64,000 nucleotides of DNA from Chitinophagaceae bacterium UBA1931 (GCA_002337125.1 DDFJ01000004.1:919889-983888), one strand, 5' to 3'; shown: positions 43,701 through 53,597, numbered from the stretch's first letter. The notes: generated from the sequence alone by a model not told the origin. Numbers and translations are program-made.

Positions 43701-45257
43701 TTTGAAGTAAGAAGATAAATGCTGTGGCTGATCGCTCAATACAGCCAGCGGTGTATCAGTACCCATTGAACCGATTGGTTCTTTACCATCAAGCGCCATT
43801 GGTTTAATGATGGTTTCAATATCTTCAGATGAATAACCAAATGCCTTTTGATATTTCAACACAGTATCATCACTGAGATGTGTAAACGTAACTCTTGGCT
43901 CAGGTAATTCTTCCAGACGAATCTTATTCTGATTCAACCAATCTGCATATGGTTTTTGTGAGCAGATGGTTTCTTTCAGTTCTTCATCACTGATGATGCG
44001 TCCCTGTTCCATATCCACCACAAACATTTTACCAGGATGTAAGCGTCCTTTTTTGATGATTGTTTTCGGATCAACCCAAACAACACCAGTTTCACTTGCC
44101 ATGATTACACGATCATCGGTTGTAATGCAATAGCGTGATGGACGAAGACCGTTCCTGTCTAATGTAGCACCAATGATTTTACCATCGGTGAAAGAAATCG
44201 ATGCAGGACCATCCCATGGTTCCATGATCGAAGCATGATATTCATAAAATGCTTTCTTCACAGGATCCATATGATCATTGCCATCCCATGCTTCAGGTAT
44301 CAGCATCATCATTACATGCGGCAAACTGCGGCCTGTCATTGCAAGCAGTTCAATCATGTTATCTAAACAAGCAGAATCAGATTGACCACCTGTTACAATC
44401 GGCAATAACATTTCCATTTCTTCTTTTGAGAAGAACGGAGATGTAAATCCATGTTCACTTGATTTTAACCAGTTAAGGTTTCCCTGCAGTGTATTGATTT
44501 CACCGTTGTGAGCAATGTAACGGAATGGCTGCGCCAGTTTCCATGAAGGGAATGTGTTTGTAGCAAAACGGCTGTGCACCAAACCAAATGCACTTACCAC
44601 TCTTTTGTTCGACAGGTCGGGGAAATAACCACGAACTTGTCCGCTGGTTAACTGTCCTTTATAAACAACAGTTTTGTAAGAAAGTGATGCAATGTAAAAA
44701 CCAATGGCATCTTTCTTTACAGTATCGTTAATGATATGTGTTGCGTAGTTGCGTAAAACAAAAAGCTTGCGTTCAAACTCATCTGGATTGGTGATATGAT
44801 CGGGAGATGCAATAAATACCTGTTCCATTTCCGGTTCAACACTCAATGCTGTCGGACCAATACCATCAGGATTAACAGGAACCTTTCTGTAAGTGAGAAT
44901 TTCCAATCCGAGCTTCTCTGCACTTCTGTTGAAAATATCACGGCACTCTTCTCTCAGTTTTATTTCCTTTGGAAAGAAAATAACACCCACAGCATATTTT
45001 CCGTAAGAAGGAAGATGAACACCAAGTTTCAAACATTCTTCAAAGAAAAATTCATGAGGAGTCTGAATCATAATACCGGCACCATCGCCTGTATTATTTT
45101 CACATCCACATGCCCCACGATGTTCCATGTTTTCCAGCACGGTAAGTGCATCATCAATGTGCTGGTGAGATTTGTTTCCTTTAATACTGGCTACAAAACC
45201 AATACCACAAGCATCATGCTCAAAAGCAGGATTGTATAAACCGTTGTTGCCCGCCAT
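40740..45257 (-). CDS. gltB: Glutamate synthase large subunit
   Basis: A 1505-residue enzyme that moves the amide of glutamine onto 2-oxoglutarate. The N-terminal Ntn amidotransferase begins at Cys17 (ACGIGF) after a short propeptide that is removed on maturation. The central FMN-binding synthase domain contains PGEGGQLPGHKV and GFDGGTGASP. The [3Fe-4S] cysteines are in CIMMRKCHMNTCPVG, and a C-terminal GXGXG beta-helix follows (GNVAFYGATSGEAFIRG). I chose the ATG at 45257, since the TTG at 45269 is a weaker start. With gltD it forms an operon and, with amt, an ammonium-assimilation module. Confidence 0.97.
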   Translation of the reverse strand: MAGNNGLYNPAFEHDACGIGFVASIKGNKSHQHIDDALTVLENMEHRGACGCENNTGDGAGIMIQTPHEFFFEECLKLGVHLPSYGKYAVGVIFFPKEIKLREECRDIFNRSAEKLGLEILTYRKVPVNPDGIGPTALSVEPEMEQVFIASPDHITNPDEFERKLFVLRNYATHIINDTVKKDAIGFYIASLSYKTVVYKGQLTSGQVRGYFPDLSNKRVVSAFGLVHSRFATNTFPSWKLAQPFRYIAHNGEINTLQGNLNWLKSSEHGFTSPFFSKEEMEMLLPIVTGGQSDSACLDNMIELLAMTGRSLPHVMMMLIPEAWDGNDHMDPVKKAFYEYHASIMEPWDGPASISFTDGKIIGATLDRNGLRPSRYCITTDDRVIMASETGVVWVDPKTIIKKGRLHPGKMFVVDMEQGRIISDEELKETICSQKPYADWLNQNKIRLEELPEPRVTFTHLSDDTVLKYQKAFGYSSEDIETIIKPMALDGKEPIGSMGTDTPLAVLSDQPQHLSSYFKQLFAQVTNPPIDPIRERMVMSLASFVGNNGNLLEESPMHCHTVALKQPILTSKELEKIRSIDTGIFQAKTIQVYFRADGKPGSLKDGIDRICRYAEDAVHDGFEVIILCDRAIDSDHVAIPTLLATAAVHHHLIRKGLRGQVGIIVEAGDVWEVHHFACLIAFGATAINPYLALASIRNMKASGHLQTDLEWEVLRKNYIKSICDGLLKVFSKMGISTLQSYQGAQIFEILGINQDVVDKYFTGATSRIQGIGLDEIAKEALAKHYFAFSKKDIPVDRLPAGGVYQWKRKGEFHLFNPTTIHLLQQSTKTNDYAMFKKYSKAVNDQSEKAATLRSLFEFKRNRPSISIDEVEAAENIYRRFATGAMSFGSISWEAHTTLAIAMNRLGGKSNTGEGGEDERRYTPLENGDSMRSAIKQVASARFGVTSLYLTEADELQIKMAQGAKPGEGGQLPGHKVDDWIGKTRHSTPGVGLISPPPHHDIYSIEDLAQLIFDLKNANRKARINVKLVSKAGVGTIAAGVTKAKADVVLISGFDGGTGASPISSIKHAGLPWELGLAETHQTLVKNKLRSRVVVQADGQMKTARDIAIAALLGAEEWGVATAALIVEGCIMMRKCHMNTCPVGVATQDGELRKRFKGDPDHVVNFFRFMVRDLREIMAELGFRTVDEMIGQVDCLQMRENITHWKFSKLDLSPVLYKEPASEYTPLHCAEEQDHGLATVLDWKLLEAAKPAIDKKEKVTASFDIKNTDRTAGTILSNEITKKYRAEGLPEDTIHFKFKGTAGQSFGAFNTNGVTLELEGDANDYFGKGLSGARLIIYPDKTSTYTAEENIIIGNVAFYGATSGEAFIRGKAGERFAVRNSGANVVVESVGDHGCEYMTGGRVVILGDTGRNFAAGMSGGIAYVYDVKNHFNSNCNKEMVDLDPVGDDDAVELKQMIQKHYDYTGSSVAKFVLDDFENQLQHFVKVFPSDYKKVLQKNGAAVSAGK

Positions 45258-45400
45258 TCGTCTTTGCAAGTTTTTAGTTGTTAATTAAAATATATAAACA
45301 GGATTTCTCCCTTTTCAGCAAGCAATCGGCAATCAGGTAAAATTACCGAATTATTCAACTAACAGATGTTCGAAAAATACAATGATTACAAACAACTGAC

Positions 45401-46654
45401 TCACACCAAATACCCAAACAAATTGTCATTTTTGTTCAGTTCTGTATAGTTGATCTGGTATTTTTTAAGATTAGCGATCAGCACATTATAATCGTCACGA
45501 CTTTTCAATTCCACTCCCACAAGTGCCGGCCCTGTTTCCTTGTTATGCTTCTGCATGTATTCAAAGCGTGTAATGTCGTCATTTTCACCTAATACATGAT
45601 TTACAAATTCTTTTAATGCACCGGGCCTCTGTGCAAAACGGATGAGGAAATAATGCTTCAAACCTTCATACTGAAGGCTTCTTTCCTTGATTTCCTGCAT
45701 GCGGTCAATATCATTGTTACTGCCGCTGACAATGCAGACAACTGTTTTACCCTTGATTTCTTCGGCATAGTCGTCAAGTACTGCAATACTTAAAGCACCA
45801 GCTGGTTCAACCACAATGGCATCTTCGTTGTACAGTTTCAGAATGGATGAGCAGACCTTGCCTTCCGGAACCAGGTGCATATCATCCAGCACTTCTTTGC
45901 AGATGTCAAAACTAATGTCGCCAACTCTTTTTACTGCAGCACCATCAACAAACCGATCAATATTATCAAGTGTAACCGGCCGGCTTGCTTTCAATGCTTC
46001 ATACATTGAAGGAGCACCTTCCGGTTCAACACCAATGATTTTTGTTTTGGGAGAATAAGTTTTAAAATAAGATCCAACTCCTGCAGCGAGTCCGCCACCA
46101 CCAACAGGAATAAACACAAAGTCGATATCGCTTTGTGCTTCGAGTATTTCAACGGCAACTGTTCCCTGCCCTTCAATAATTCGTAAATCATCAAACGGGG
46201 GAATAAAAGTCATACCGTTTTCTTCGGTATATTTTTTTGCAGCTGTTGCACAATCATCAAACGTGTCGCCTGTTAAACGCACTTCAATAAAATCTTCACC
46301 AAACATTTTTGTCTGGTTGATTTTTTGATTGGGTGTGATAACGGGCATAAATACCACGCCTTTTGTATTCAGTTTTTTACAGCTGAATGCAAAACCTTGT
46401 GCATGGTTTCCCGCACTTGCACATACAACCCCTTTCTGCAATTGATCTGCCTGCAAACTGCTCATCATATTATAAGCACCACGCAGTTTATAGCTGCGCA
46501 CCACCTGCAGATCTTCTCTCTTCAGATACACATTGCATTGGTATTTTTTAGAAAGATTGCGGTTTAATTGTAACGGGGTTTTCGTTACGACTTTTTTAAT
46601 CCGTAACGAAGCCCCCGTAAAATCAAGTTGTATGTTGTTGTGCACAAAATTCAT
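45401..46654 (-). CDS. ilvA: Threonine deaminase
   Basis: A 417-residue PLP enzyme that makes 2-oxobutyrate from threonine, the first step to isoleucine. The PLP lysine is in VRSYKLRGAYNMM (about residue 56), the phosphate loop is PVGGGGLAAGVG, and a single ACT-like regulatory domain (about 330-417; HYFLIRFAQRPGALKEFV) follows. This is the one-ACT form, shorter than enterobacterial IlvA. It starts 3 bp after ilvC, as the last gene of the ilv operon. Confidence 0.95.
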   Translation of the reverse strand: MNFVHNNIQLDFTGASLRIKKVVTKTPLQLNRNLSKKYQCNVYLKREDLQVVRSYKLRGAYNMMSSLQADQLQKGVVCASAGNHAQGFAFSCKKLNTKGVVFMPVITPNQKINQTKMFGEDFIEVRLTGDTFDDCATAAKKYTEENGMTFIPPFDDLRIIEGQGTVAVEILEAQSDIDFVFIPVGGGGLAAGVGSYFKTYSPKTKIIGVEPEGAPSMYEALKASRPVTLDNIDRFVDGAAVKRVGDISFDICKEVLDDMHLVPEGKVCSSILKLYNEDAIVVEPAGALSIAVLDDYAEEIKGKTVVCIVSGSNNDIDRMQEIKERSLQYEGLKHYFLIRFAQRPGALKEFVNHVLGENDDITRFEYMQKHNKETGPALVGVELKSRDDYNVLIANLKKYQINYTELNKNDNLFGYLV

Positions 46655-46657
46655 TCA

Positions 46658-48142
46658 TTATGCATTAGTGCTGATTACTTTCATATCAGTCATTGCTTTA
46701 CGCAATACAGCACCTACTGCTTCAACAGGATGATTGCGGATGATATGGTTTACTGCAATAATTTCTTTATTATCAACACCACCATCTTTACCAGCGTTGA
46801 AGTTGGTACCAATTACATCAGTATCGATTGTTTTCATGAATTCAGTCAGCATTGGTTTTGCTGCATGATCAAACAGGTAACAACCATATTCAGCAGTGTC
46901 AGAAATTACACGGTTCATTTCATACAATTTCTTACGTGCAATTGTATTGGCAATAAGCGGAGTTTCGTGCAATGATTCGTAGTAAGCCGATTCTGCTTTA
47001 ATACCTGATTCAACCATTGTTTCAAATGCCAGCTCAACACCAGCACGTACAAAAGCAACCATCAGCAAACCATTATCGAAATATTCCTGCTCAGCAATTT
47101 TAGCTGAAGTAGGAGCTGTTTTTTCAAATGCAGTTTCTGCAGTTGCTGCACGCCATGTCAACAGGTTCTTATCATCATTTGCCCAGTCTTTCATCATAGT
47201 TGATGAAAACTCACCGCTCATGATATCATCCTGGTGTTTACGGAACAACGGACGCCAGATATTTTTGATTTCAGTTGACAATTCAAATGCTTTGATCTTG
47301 GCAGGATTTGATAAACGATCCATCATAGCAGTAACACCACCATGCTTCAACGCTTCGGTAATTACTTCCCAGCCATATTGAATCAGTTTAGCTGCATAAG
47401 CAGGTTCAACTCCTTTTTCCACCATTTTATCGAATGATAAAATTGATCCTGTTTGCAACACACCACAAAGAATGGTTTGTTCACCCATCAGATCAGATTT
47501 TACTTCAGCAACAAATGATGAGCGAAGTACACCTGCACGATGACCACCTGTTGCAGCTGCATAAGCTTTTGCATAAATCAATCCTTTTTGTTCAGGATCG
47601 TTTTCAGGATGCACAGCAATCAGTGTAGGCACACCAAAACCTCTTTTATATTCTTCACGTACTTCAGAACCTGGTGATTTAGGTGCCACCATGATAACGG
47701 TGATATCTTTACGGATCTGTGTACCTTCTTCCACGATATTAAAACCATGCGAATAAGAAAGTGTTGATCCTTTTTTCATCAAAGGCATAACTGCATTAAC
47801 AACAGAAGTATGCTGCTTATCGGGAGTAAGGTTGAGTACAAGATCAGCTGAAGGAATCAATTCTTCATAAGTACCAACTGTAAATCCGTTTTCAGTTGCA
47901 TTTTTCCATGAAGCTCTTTTTTGATCAATTGCTTCTTTACGTAAAGCATAAGAAATATCCAGACCTGAATCTCTCATATTCAAACCCTGGTTTAAACCTT
48001 GCGCACCGCAACCTACGATGACGATTTTTTTACCGATTAACGCATTCACACCATCTGCAAACTCACTCCTGTCCATGAACTCACAAGTTCCTAATTGACT
48101 CAATTGATCCCTGAGCGAAAGTGTGTTAAAGTAATTTGCCAT
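46658..48142 (-). CDS. ilvC: Ketol-acid reductoisomerase (class II)
   Basis: A 494-residue enzyme that isomerises and reduces acetolactate or acetohydroxybutyrate to the dihydroxy acids with NADPH and Mg2+. The nucleotide fold is [13 protein letters not shown] (about residues 46-58). The length marks class II, with a duplicated C-terminal knotted domain (two copies of the metal-binding helices, [16 protein letters not shown] and later). It is preceded by a 230-bp gap after ilvN, the largest within the operon. Confidence 0.95.
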   Translation of the reverse strand: MANYFNTLSLRDQLSQLGTCEFMDRSEFADGVNALIGKKIVIVGCGAQGLNQGLNMRDSGLDISYALRKEAIDQKRASWKNATENGFTVGTYEELIPSADLVLNLTPDKQHTSVVNAVMPLMKKGSTLSYSHGFNIVEEGTQIRKDITVIMVAPKSPGSEVREEYKRGFGVPTLIAVHPENDPEQKGLIYAKAYAAATGGHRAGVLRSSFVAEVKSDLMGEQTILCGVLQTGSILSFDKMVEKGVEPAYAAKLIQYGWEVITEALKHGGVTAMMDRLSNPAKIKAFELSTEIKNIWRPLFRKHQDDIMSGEFSSTMMKDWANDDKNLLTWRAATAETAFEKTAPTSAKIAEQEYFDNGLLMVAFVRAGVELAFETMVESGIKAESAYYESLHETPLIANTIARKKLYEMNRVISDTAEYGCYLFDHAAKPMLTEFMKTIDTDVIGTNFNAGKDGGVDNKEIIAVNHIIRNHPVEAVGAVLRKAMTDMKVISTNA

Positions 48143-48247
48143 TTTGATTTCCTTTTAGTTGTTTTTTGTTTTATCTCCATTCTTATGAATGAAGCAGATT
48201 GAAATTTTTATTTAATGTTACCAGCTTTTGTAATTCTGTTCATCGTC

Positions 48248-48268
48248 TGTTGTGTCACTCTCTTGTGC
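48248..48268. repeat. Dispersed 21-bp repeat, copy 1 (ilvC-ilvN gap)
   Basis: TGTTGTGTCACTCTCTTGTGC. A second copy with two differences lies at 52499-52519 in the ilvD-ilvE gap, so two copies sit in intergenic regions of one operon. Confidence 0.6.
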
Positions 48269-48334
48269 GTCATTGCATCCTTCGTCTTTTTTTATTCGCT
48301 CTTTAAAGTCAGGAGACTTCGGAGAGCAGGACAC

Positions 48335-48369
48335 ATTCATTATTCACAATTCACCATTGCCCATTCACT
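48335..48369. repeat. Tandem 7-bp repeat, five units
   Basis: ATTCATT, ATTCACA, ATTCACC, ATTGCCC, ATTCACT in exact register, ending 4 bp before the ilvN stop codon. Similar ATTCACN arrays are common between genes in this phylum. Confidence 0.7.
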
Positions 48370-48372
48370 ACT

Positions 48373-48963
48373 TTACATCGTAAACACTTCTTCATTCTTA
48401 TCGAGGTATTCATTTTCATCAACAGCTTCACTCGGTTCCCTGTATTCAAACTCAGTGAGTTTTTTATGGAAGCCTTCGCTTTCTTTAATGATTGCCACTC
48501 TTGCACTGCGTACAAACTCAATAAGTCCGTATGGTTCCAGCACCTTAATCAGTGCATCTGTTTCGGCACGCTGACCAGATACTTCAAATACTGTATAATC
48601 TTTCCTGATCACAACAGCTTTTGCACCATGCTGACTTAACAAGCGCTCAACTTTTACCTGTTCAGCAATTACATCAGTAGGCACTTTGTACAATGCCAGT
48701 TCCTGCCAAACAATTTCATCATTGGTATTATAATATGCTTTTAAAACGCCCACCTGTTTTTCAATCTGGCGGCAGAGTTTGCGAACGAGTTCTTCAAACT
48801 CATCAATCACAATAGTGAAACGATGTACACCATCAATTTCACTGGGCGATGTATTTAAACTTTCAATGTTGATCTTTCTTCTTGAGAAGATGATAGCAAT
48901 CCTGTTCAGCAAACCAACCTGGTTTTCTGTATATACTGTTATTGTAAATTCCTGCTTTTGCAT
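48373..48963 (-). CDS. ilvN: Acetolactate synthase small subunit
   Basis: A 196-residue regulatory subunit. The ACT domain (about 5-78; FTITVYTENQVGLLNRIAIIFSRR) confers valine feedback inhibition, and the C-terminal domain (about 85-165) activates IlvB. The length is slightly above the usual 160-175 because of a charged C-terminal tail. It begins 11 bp after the large subunit gene. Confidence 0.93.
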   Translation of the reverse strand: MQKQEFTITVYTENQVGLLNRIAIIFSRRKINIESLNTSPSEIDGVHRFTIVIDEFEELVRKLCRQIEKQVGVLKAYYNTNDEIVWQELALYKVPTDVIAEQVKVERLLSQHGAKAVVIRKDYTVFEVSGQRAETDALIKVLEPYGLIEFVRSARVAIIKESEGFHKKLTEFEYREPSEAVDENEYLDKNEEVFTM

Positions 48964-48974
48964 AAATAATGTTT

Positions 48975-50723
48975 TTAGATTTCTTCTTTACTTAATACGA
49001 TTTCAGCTACGCCCCTTCCTTGTGGCACCATTGGGAAAACGTTGTTTTCTTTACCTACCATTACTTCAAGTAAGTGTGTACCTTTTGAAGAAAGAAATTC
49101 CTTCAGTGCATCTTTTAAATCAGCCCTGTTTGAAATACTTCTTCCCGGTATTCCGTAACCTTTTGCCACCTGAACAAAATCAGGGCTCTGGATATCTACA
49201 AACGAATAACGTTTTTCGTGGAAGAGCTGCTGCCATTGGCGCACCATTCCAAGAAAGTTGTTATTAAGGATTAACAGTTTTACATCCGGCTTGTATTGCA
49301 TGATTGTTCCCAACTCCTGGATCGTCATCTGGAAACCACCATCACCAATAATGGCAACAGTTGTACGTGAAGGATCGCCAAAGGCTGCACCAATTGCTGC
49401 AGGCAATGCATATCCCATTGTTCCTAAACCACCGCTGGTGATATTGCTTCTGCTGTTTTTATATTTTGCATAACGGCAGGCTACCATCTGGTGCTGACCA
49501 ACATCTGTAACAATGATAGCGTCACCATCAGTTAATTCATTGAGCGTTTTAATTACTTCGCCCATGGTCATGATATCAGTATCCGGGTTCAGTTCCGCAT
49601 CAATACACTTTTCTTTTTCTTTGTCCATGAATTCACCAAACTTGCTGAACCATGCAGTGTGTTGTTTTTGCTCAAGCAATGCAGTAAGCATTGGTAATGT
49701 TTCTTTACAATCGCCCCAAACAGGAACAGTTGTTTTTACATTCTTATCAATTTCCGAAGGATCAATATCAAGATGAACAACCTTCGCCTGTTTTGCGTAC
49801 TTATCTAAACGACCAGTAACACGATCATCAAAACGCATTCCCACCGCAATCAACACATCACATTCATTCGTTAATACATTCGGACCATAGTTGCCATGCA
49901 TACCAAGCATACCAACTGCCAGCGGGTGATCGGTTGGAATAGCACTCATACCCATAATTGTCCATGCTGCGGGTAAGCCTGCTTTTTCAATAAACGCTTT
50001 AAATTCTTTTTCAGCACCACCAAGAATTACACCTTGTCCAAAAATTACGAATGGTCTTTCAGCTTCGTTAATCAGCTTTGCAGCTTCTTCAACATATTGC
50101 TTACGTACTTCAGGTTTTGGACGGTAGCTGCGGATATGATCACATTTCTGGTAACCTTCATATTCAAACATCTGCAGTTGTGCATTCTTGGTAATATCAA
50201 TCACAACAGGACCGGGTCTTCCGCTTCCGGCAATGTAAAATGCTTTCGCAAGTGCAGCAGGAATTTCAGAAGCATCAGTAACCTGGTGATTCCATTTGGT
50301 AACAGGAGTTGTAATGTTGATTACATCTGTTTCCTGGAATGCATCGGTACCAAGCAAGTGCGCAAACACCTGGCCGGTAATACAAACCACGGGGGTTGAA
50401 TCAATCATTGCATCAGCTAAACCTGTTACAAGATTGGTTGCACCGGGACCGCTTGTTGCAAACACAACACCGGTTTTACCGCTTGCTCTTGCAAAGCCCT
50501 GTGCTGCATGAATAGCTCCCTGTTCATGACGCACCAGTATATGCTGAAGCTGATCGGGGTAATCAAATAACGCATCATAAATGGGCATGATGGCTCCGCC
50601 GGGATAACCAAAAATGGTTTTTACACCTTCCTTGAGCAATGCATCCATTACAGCATGGCTGCCGCTGATGGTTGTTGTCTTTTTTTCTCCTGCTTGTTTT
50701 TCGTTTATTGTGAGTGTTTGCAT
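48975..50723 (-). CDS. ilvB: Acetolactate synthase large subunit
   Basis: A 582-residue ThDP enzyme that condenses two pyruvate, or pyruvate and 2-oxobutyrate. The catalytic Glu is in VRHEQGAIHAAQG (about residue 65); the ThDP-Mg motif is GDGGFQMTIQELGTI followed by NNNFLGMVRQW; FAD-binding residues appear in the middle domain (GMLGMHGNYGPN). It is fully typical in length, with a short N-terminal extension. It lies 51 bp after ilvD. Confidence 0.96.
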   Translation of the reverse strand: MQTLTINEKQAGEKKTTTISGSHAVMDALLKEGVKTIFGYPGGAIMPIYDALFDYPDQLQHILVRHEQGAIHAAQGFARASGKTGVVFATSGPGATNLVTGLADAMIDSTPVVCITGQVFAHLLGTDAFQETDVINITTPVTKWNHQVTDASEIPAALAKAFYIAGSGRPGPVVIDITKNAQLQMFEYEGYQKCDHIRSYRPKPEVRKQYVEEAAKLINEAERPFVIFGQGVILGGAEKEFKAFIEKAGLPAAWTIMGMSAIPTDHPLAVGMLGMHGNYGPNVLTNECDVLIAVGMRFDDRVTGRLDKYAKQAKVVHLDIDPSEIDKNVKTTVPVWGDCKETLPMLTALLEQKQHTAWFSKFGEFMDKEKEKCIDAELNPDTDIMTMGEVIKTLNELTDGDAIIVTDVGQHQMVACRYAKYKNSRSNITSGGLGTMGYALPAAIGAAFGDPSRTTVAIIGDGGFQMTIQELGTIMQYKPDVKLLILNNNFLGMVRQWQQLFHEKRYSFVDIQSPDFVQVAKGYGIPGRSISNRADLKDALKEFLSSKGTHLLEVMVGKENNVFPMVPQGRGVAEIVLSKEEI

Positions 50724-50774
50724 AACACTGAGTTTTTATTTTTTTATTAATGGCGTAACAAATACAGTTTTTTT

Positions 50775-52457
50775 TTATAGATCTGTTACACATCCTTCGC
50801 TTGCATCTTTCACCAGTTTTGCATATTTGTATAATACACCGCTGGTTACTTTAAGAGCTGGTTGTTTCCAGTTCCTTCTTCTTTCGGCTATCACTTCATC
50901 AGCTACTTTCAGGTTTATTTTGTTGTTCGTTGCATCCAGTTCAATGATGTCATCATCCTGTACCAATGCAATTAAACCACCTTCAAAAGCTTCAGGAGTG
51001 ATGTGTCCGACGACGAAGCCATGCGATCCACCACTGAATCTTCCATCTGTAATCAATGCCACATCTTTACCAAGACCAGCACCCATAATAGCTGAAGTTG
51101 GTTTCAGCATTTCGGGCATACCCGGTGCACCTTTTGGTCCTTCATATCTTATAACTACTACATCACCTTTTTTCACTCTTCCGTTTGCAATACCTTCCAC
51201 CAAATGTTTTTCACCATCAAATACTCTTGCAGGTCCTTCAAAACGTTCGCCTTCTTTACCACTGATTTTTGCAACACTTCCTTTTTCAGCAAGATTGCCA
51301 TAAAGAATCTGTAAGTGACCAGTTGCTTTCAACGGAGTTTCTAACGGGAAAACAATTTTTTGTGTTTCAAAATTAATTGGCTCAACATGCTCTAAATTTT
51401 CAGCTACTGTTTTTCCTGTTACAGTCATGCAATCACCATGCAACAATCCTTTTTGTAAGAGATATTTCATTACTGCAGGCACACCACCATGCGCATGCAA
51501 TTCCTGCATCAGGTATTTACCGCTTGGTTTAAAATCAGCCAGTACAGGAGTTTTATCACTGATGCGTTGAAAATCTTCCTGTGTTAAATCAACATCCACA
51601 CTTTTTGCCATTGCAATTAAATGCAGTACAGCATTTGTGCTTCCGCCAAAAATCATCACCGTTACAATTGCATTTTCAAATGCTTTTTTGGTCATGATAT
51701 CTCTTGGCTTAATATCTTTTTCAAGTAATAATTTAATGGCTTTACCTGCATCTAAACATTCAGATTTTTTATCGTTACTGATTGCAGGATTTGAAGAAGA
51801 AAACGGCAGACTCATACCCAATGCTTCAATAGCTGCTGCCATTGTATTAGCAGTATACATACCACCGCATGCACCAGCACTGGGACAACTATGCTTCACC
51901 ACTTCTTTAAAATCTTCAGGAGTAATGGTGCCAGCTAATTTTTTCCCCAATGCTTCAAATGCAGAAATGATATTCAGTTCTTCACCTTTATGATGACCGG
52001 GAGCAATTGTACCACCGTACACCATAATTGAAGGACGGTTTAAACGACCCATCGCCATAATAGCACCGGGCATATTTTTATCACAACCGGGTAATGCAAT
52101 CAATCCATCATAATAAAAACCACCGCATACACTTTCAATACTGTCTGCAATTAAATCACGGCTCACCAGTGAGTAACGCATACCATCAGTACCGTTGCTG
52201 ATACCATCGCTGATGCCAATTGTATTAAAAATCAATCCAACCAAATCATTAGCCCACACACCTTCCTTCACCACTTTAGCAAGGTCGTTCAAATGCATGT
52301 TACAGGTATTGCCATCATAACCCATACTTGCAATACCAACCTGCGCTTTCTTTAAATCATCGTCAGTTAATCCAATTCCATACAGCATAGCTTGTGCAGC
52401 CGGCTGTGTTTCATCCTGTGTTAAAACCTTACTGTATTTGTTCAATTCGTTACTCAT
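50775..52457 (-). CDS. ilvD: Dihydroxy-acid dehydratase
   Basis: A 560-residue Fe-S dehydratase that makes the branched 2-oxo acids. Cluster cysteines are in GCDKNMPGA and [16 protein letters not shown]; a third is in GNTCNMHL. The C-terminal barrel carries [18 protein letters not shown] and [20 protein letters not shown] with its catalytic Ser. It begins 87 bp after ilvE; that gap contains copy 2 of the 21-bp repeat. Confidence 0.96.
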   Translation of the reverse strand: MSNELNKYSKVLTQDETQPAAQAMLYGIGLTDDDLKKAQVGIASMGYDGNTCNMHLNDLAKVVKEGVWANDLVGLIFNTIGISDGISNGTDGMRYSLVSRDLIADSIESVCGGFYYDGLIALPGCDKNMPGAIMAMGRLNRPSIMVYGGTIAPGHHKGEELNIISAFEALGKKLAGTITPEDFKEVVKHSCPSAGACGGMYTANTMAAAIEALGMSLPFSSSNPAISNDKKSECLDAGKAIKLLLEKDIKPRDIMTKKAFENAIVTVMIFGGSTNAVLHLIAMAKSVDVDLTQEDFQRISDKTPVLADFKPSGKYLMQELHAHGGVPAVMKYLLQKGLLHGDCMTVTGKTVAENLEHVEPINFETQKIVFPLETPLKATGHLQILYGNLAEKGSVAKISGKEGERFEGPARVFDGEKHLVEGIANGRVKKGDVVVIRYEGPKGAPGMPEMLKPTSAIMGAGLGKDVALITDGRFSGGSHGFVVGHITPEAFEGGLIALVQDDDIIELDATNNKINLKVADEVIAERRRNWKQPALKVTSGVLYKYAKLVKDASEGCVTDL

Positions 52458-52498
52458 AATTTTTTATTTACTTAACTTTTGTACTACTATTTAAATGT

Positions 52499-52519
52499 TG
52501 TTGTGTCACTCCCTTGTAC
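52499..52519. repeat. Dispersed 21-bp repeat, copy 2 (ilvD-ilvE gap)
   Basis: TGTTGTGTCACTCCCTTGTAC, 19 of 21 positions identical to 48248-48268 and in the same orientation. Confidence 0.6.
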
Positions 52520-52544
52520 TGCTGGTAATTCTATTCAACTGTTT

Positions 52545-53417
52545 TTACTTACGCACCAACTCCGCATAAGCCAATTGTATTTTCCTGCTCACTGTATCGT
52601 TCCACTGTTTGGGCAGTTTATAATCATCCAGGCTTTCAAATCCAATTACCTCTGCTGCAGTACCGCAGAAAAATGCAGCATCTGCATTTTTTAATTCACC
52701 CGGTTCAATTGCTTTTTCTTCCACATCAATTCCCATTTCATTGCAAAGCTCCAGCACAGTTGCTCTTGTAATTCCCGGAAGAATATTCCCCAATGAAGGA
52801 GTAAACAGTTTTCCATCTTTCTCATAAAACAGGTTTGCTCCCGGTGCTTCTGCAGCATTACCATTCATATCAAGCAGCAACGCTTCATCATAACCATTTG
52901 CTTTTGCTTCCTGGCTTGCAAGAATTGAATTCACATAATGACCGGCAGCCTTTGCAGTTATCTTAAACGCTTTCGGATTAGGCCGCTGAAAAGAACTTGT
53001 TACAACCTTCAGCAATTTTTCTCCAAGAAACGGTTGCATCTGCCATGCTTCAATAACAATAAACGATTGCTCATTTTTTACAAAACTCATATTCGCCGGT
53101 GCGTATACAACAGGTCGTATATATGCATCCTGCAGTTGATTTTGTTTCAGCACTTCGTAAGTTGCGTCGATCAGTTCTTTTGCCGACCAGTGATAAGGAA
53201 GATTTAAAGAATCAGCAGAATGTTTTAAACGATCATAATGCTCTGTTGCTTTAAAAATTTTTGTTTGTCCGTTTACCGCTCTGTATGAACGTATACCTTC
53301 AAACACGCTGTATCCGTAATGAAGCGACTGACTGTAGAAATCCATCTTTGCTTCCGCAGCTTTCACAAACTCACCATTGAGATACAAAACTGTTTCGCTG
53401 TTGTAATATGATGCCAT
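52545..53417 (-). CDS. ilvE: Branched-chain amino acid aminotransferase
   Basis: A 290-residue fold-type IV PLP aminotransferase that performs the last step of valine, isoleucine and leucine synthesis. Conserved blocks: the HYGYSVFEGIRSY segment near residue 40, the PLP lysine region AKAAGHYVNSILA (about 150-162), and GNAAEAPGANLFYEKDG. It is the first structural gene after the attenuator; its ATG is 9 bp past the terminator U-tract. Confidence 0.95.
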   Translation of the reverse strand: MASYYNSETVLYLNGEFVKAAEAKMDFYSQSLHYGYSVFEGIRSYRAVNGQTKIFKATEHYDRLKHSADSLNLPYHWSAKELIDATYEVLKQNQLQDAYIRPVVYAPANMSFVKNEQSFIVIEAWQMQPFLGEKLLKVVTSSFQRPNPKAFKITAKAAGHYVNSILASQEAKANGYDEALLLDMNGNAAEAPGANLFYEKDGKLFTPSLGNILPGITRATVLELCNEMGIDVEEKAIEPGELKNADAAFFCGTAAEVIGFESLDDYKLPKQWNDTVSRKIQLAYAELVRK

Positions 53418-53425
53418 AGTAAAAA

Positions 53426-53455
53426 ATAAAAAAACCCGCCTCTCGGAGGCGGGTT
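53426..53455 (-). terminator. Attenuator terminator before ilvE
   Basis: On the minus strand a perfect 10-bp GC-rich stem (53446-53455 with 53433-53442) with a 3-nt loop, followed by about 7 T, A and 6 T. The 5' arm overlaps bases also able to pair with the leader-peptide region. Confidence 0.88.
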
Positions 53456-53500
53456 GTATAACAATTCGTTTTTTTAAATCAAATACAACTTACACCTCCG
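53444..53500 (-). promoter_or_regulatory. Antiterminator structure of the ilv attenuator
   Basis: CGGAGG (53495-53500) pairs with CCTCCG (53444-53449), and GTTGTAT (53483-53489) pairs with ATACAAC (53453-53459), on minus-strand RNA. Both right-hand segments are also part of, or abut, the terminator 5' arm, so the two structures exclude each other. The left-hand segments are codons 27-32 of the leader and would be free only if a ribosome stalls upstream. Confidence 0.8.
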
Positions 53501-53580
53501 TTGATGGCAGAAATGACAATGACAACCACAATAATGACTGTGGTAGTGTTAATGACATTATGTAATCTGCTTTTCAACAT
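53479..53580 (-). CDS. ilv leader peptide (attenuator)
   Basis: A 33-codon frame, ATG at 53580-53578, stop TGA at 53481-53479. The encoded peptide holds 7 Val and 7 Ile, concentrated in TTTVIIVVVIVISAI (residues 12-26), plus two Leu. Such a run is the hallmark of branched-chain leader peptides such as enteric ilv leaders: scarcity of charged tRNA-Val or tRNA-Ile stalls the ribosome, frees codons 27-32 for antiterminator pairing, and lets RNA polymerase read into ilvE. When translation reaches the stop, the ribosome masks those codons and the terminator forms. The three Thr codons may add threonine sensing, since threonine is the isoleucine precursor. Confidence 0.85.
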   Translation of the reverse strand: MLKSRLHNVINTTTVIIVVVIVISAINGGVSCI

Positions 53581-53597
53581 AAATGTTTGTTGTTCTG

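Noticed and set aside
44796..45239. 147-codon open frame opposite the start of gltB
   Set aside because: Antisense to the conserved gltB amidotransferase domain; no independent features.
50614..51303. 229-codon open frame on the plus strand opposite ilvB/ilvD
   Set aside because: Lies antisense to the ends of two certain genes; the composition mirrors their codons, so it is a shadow frame.
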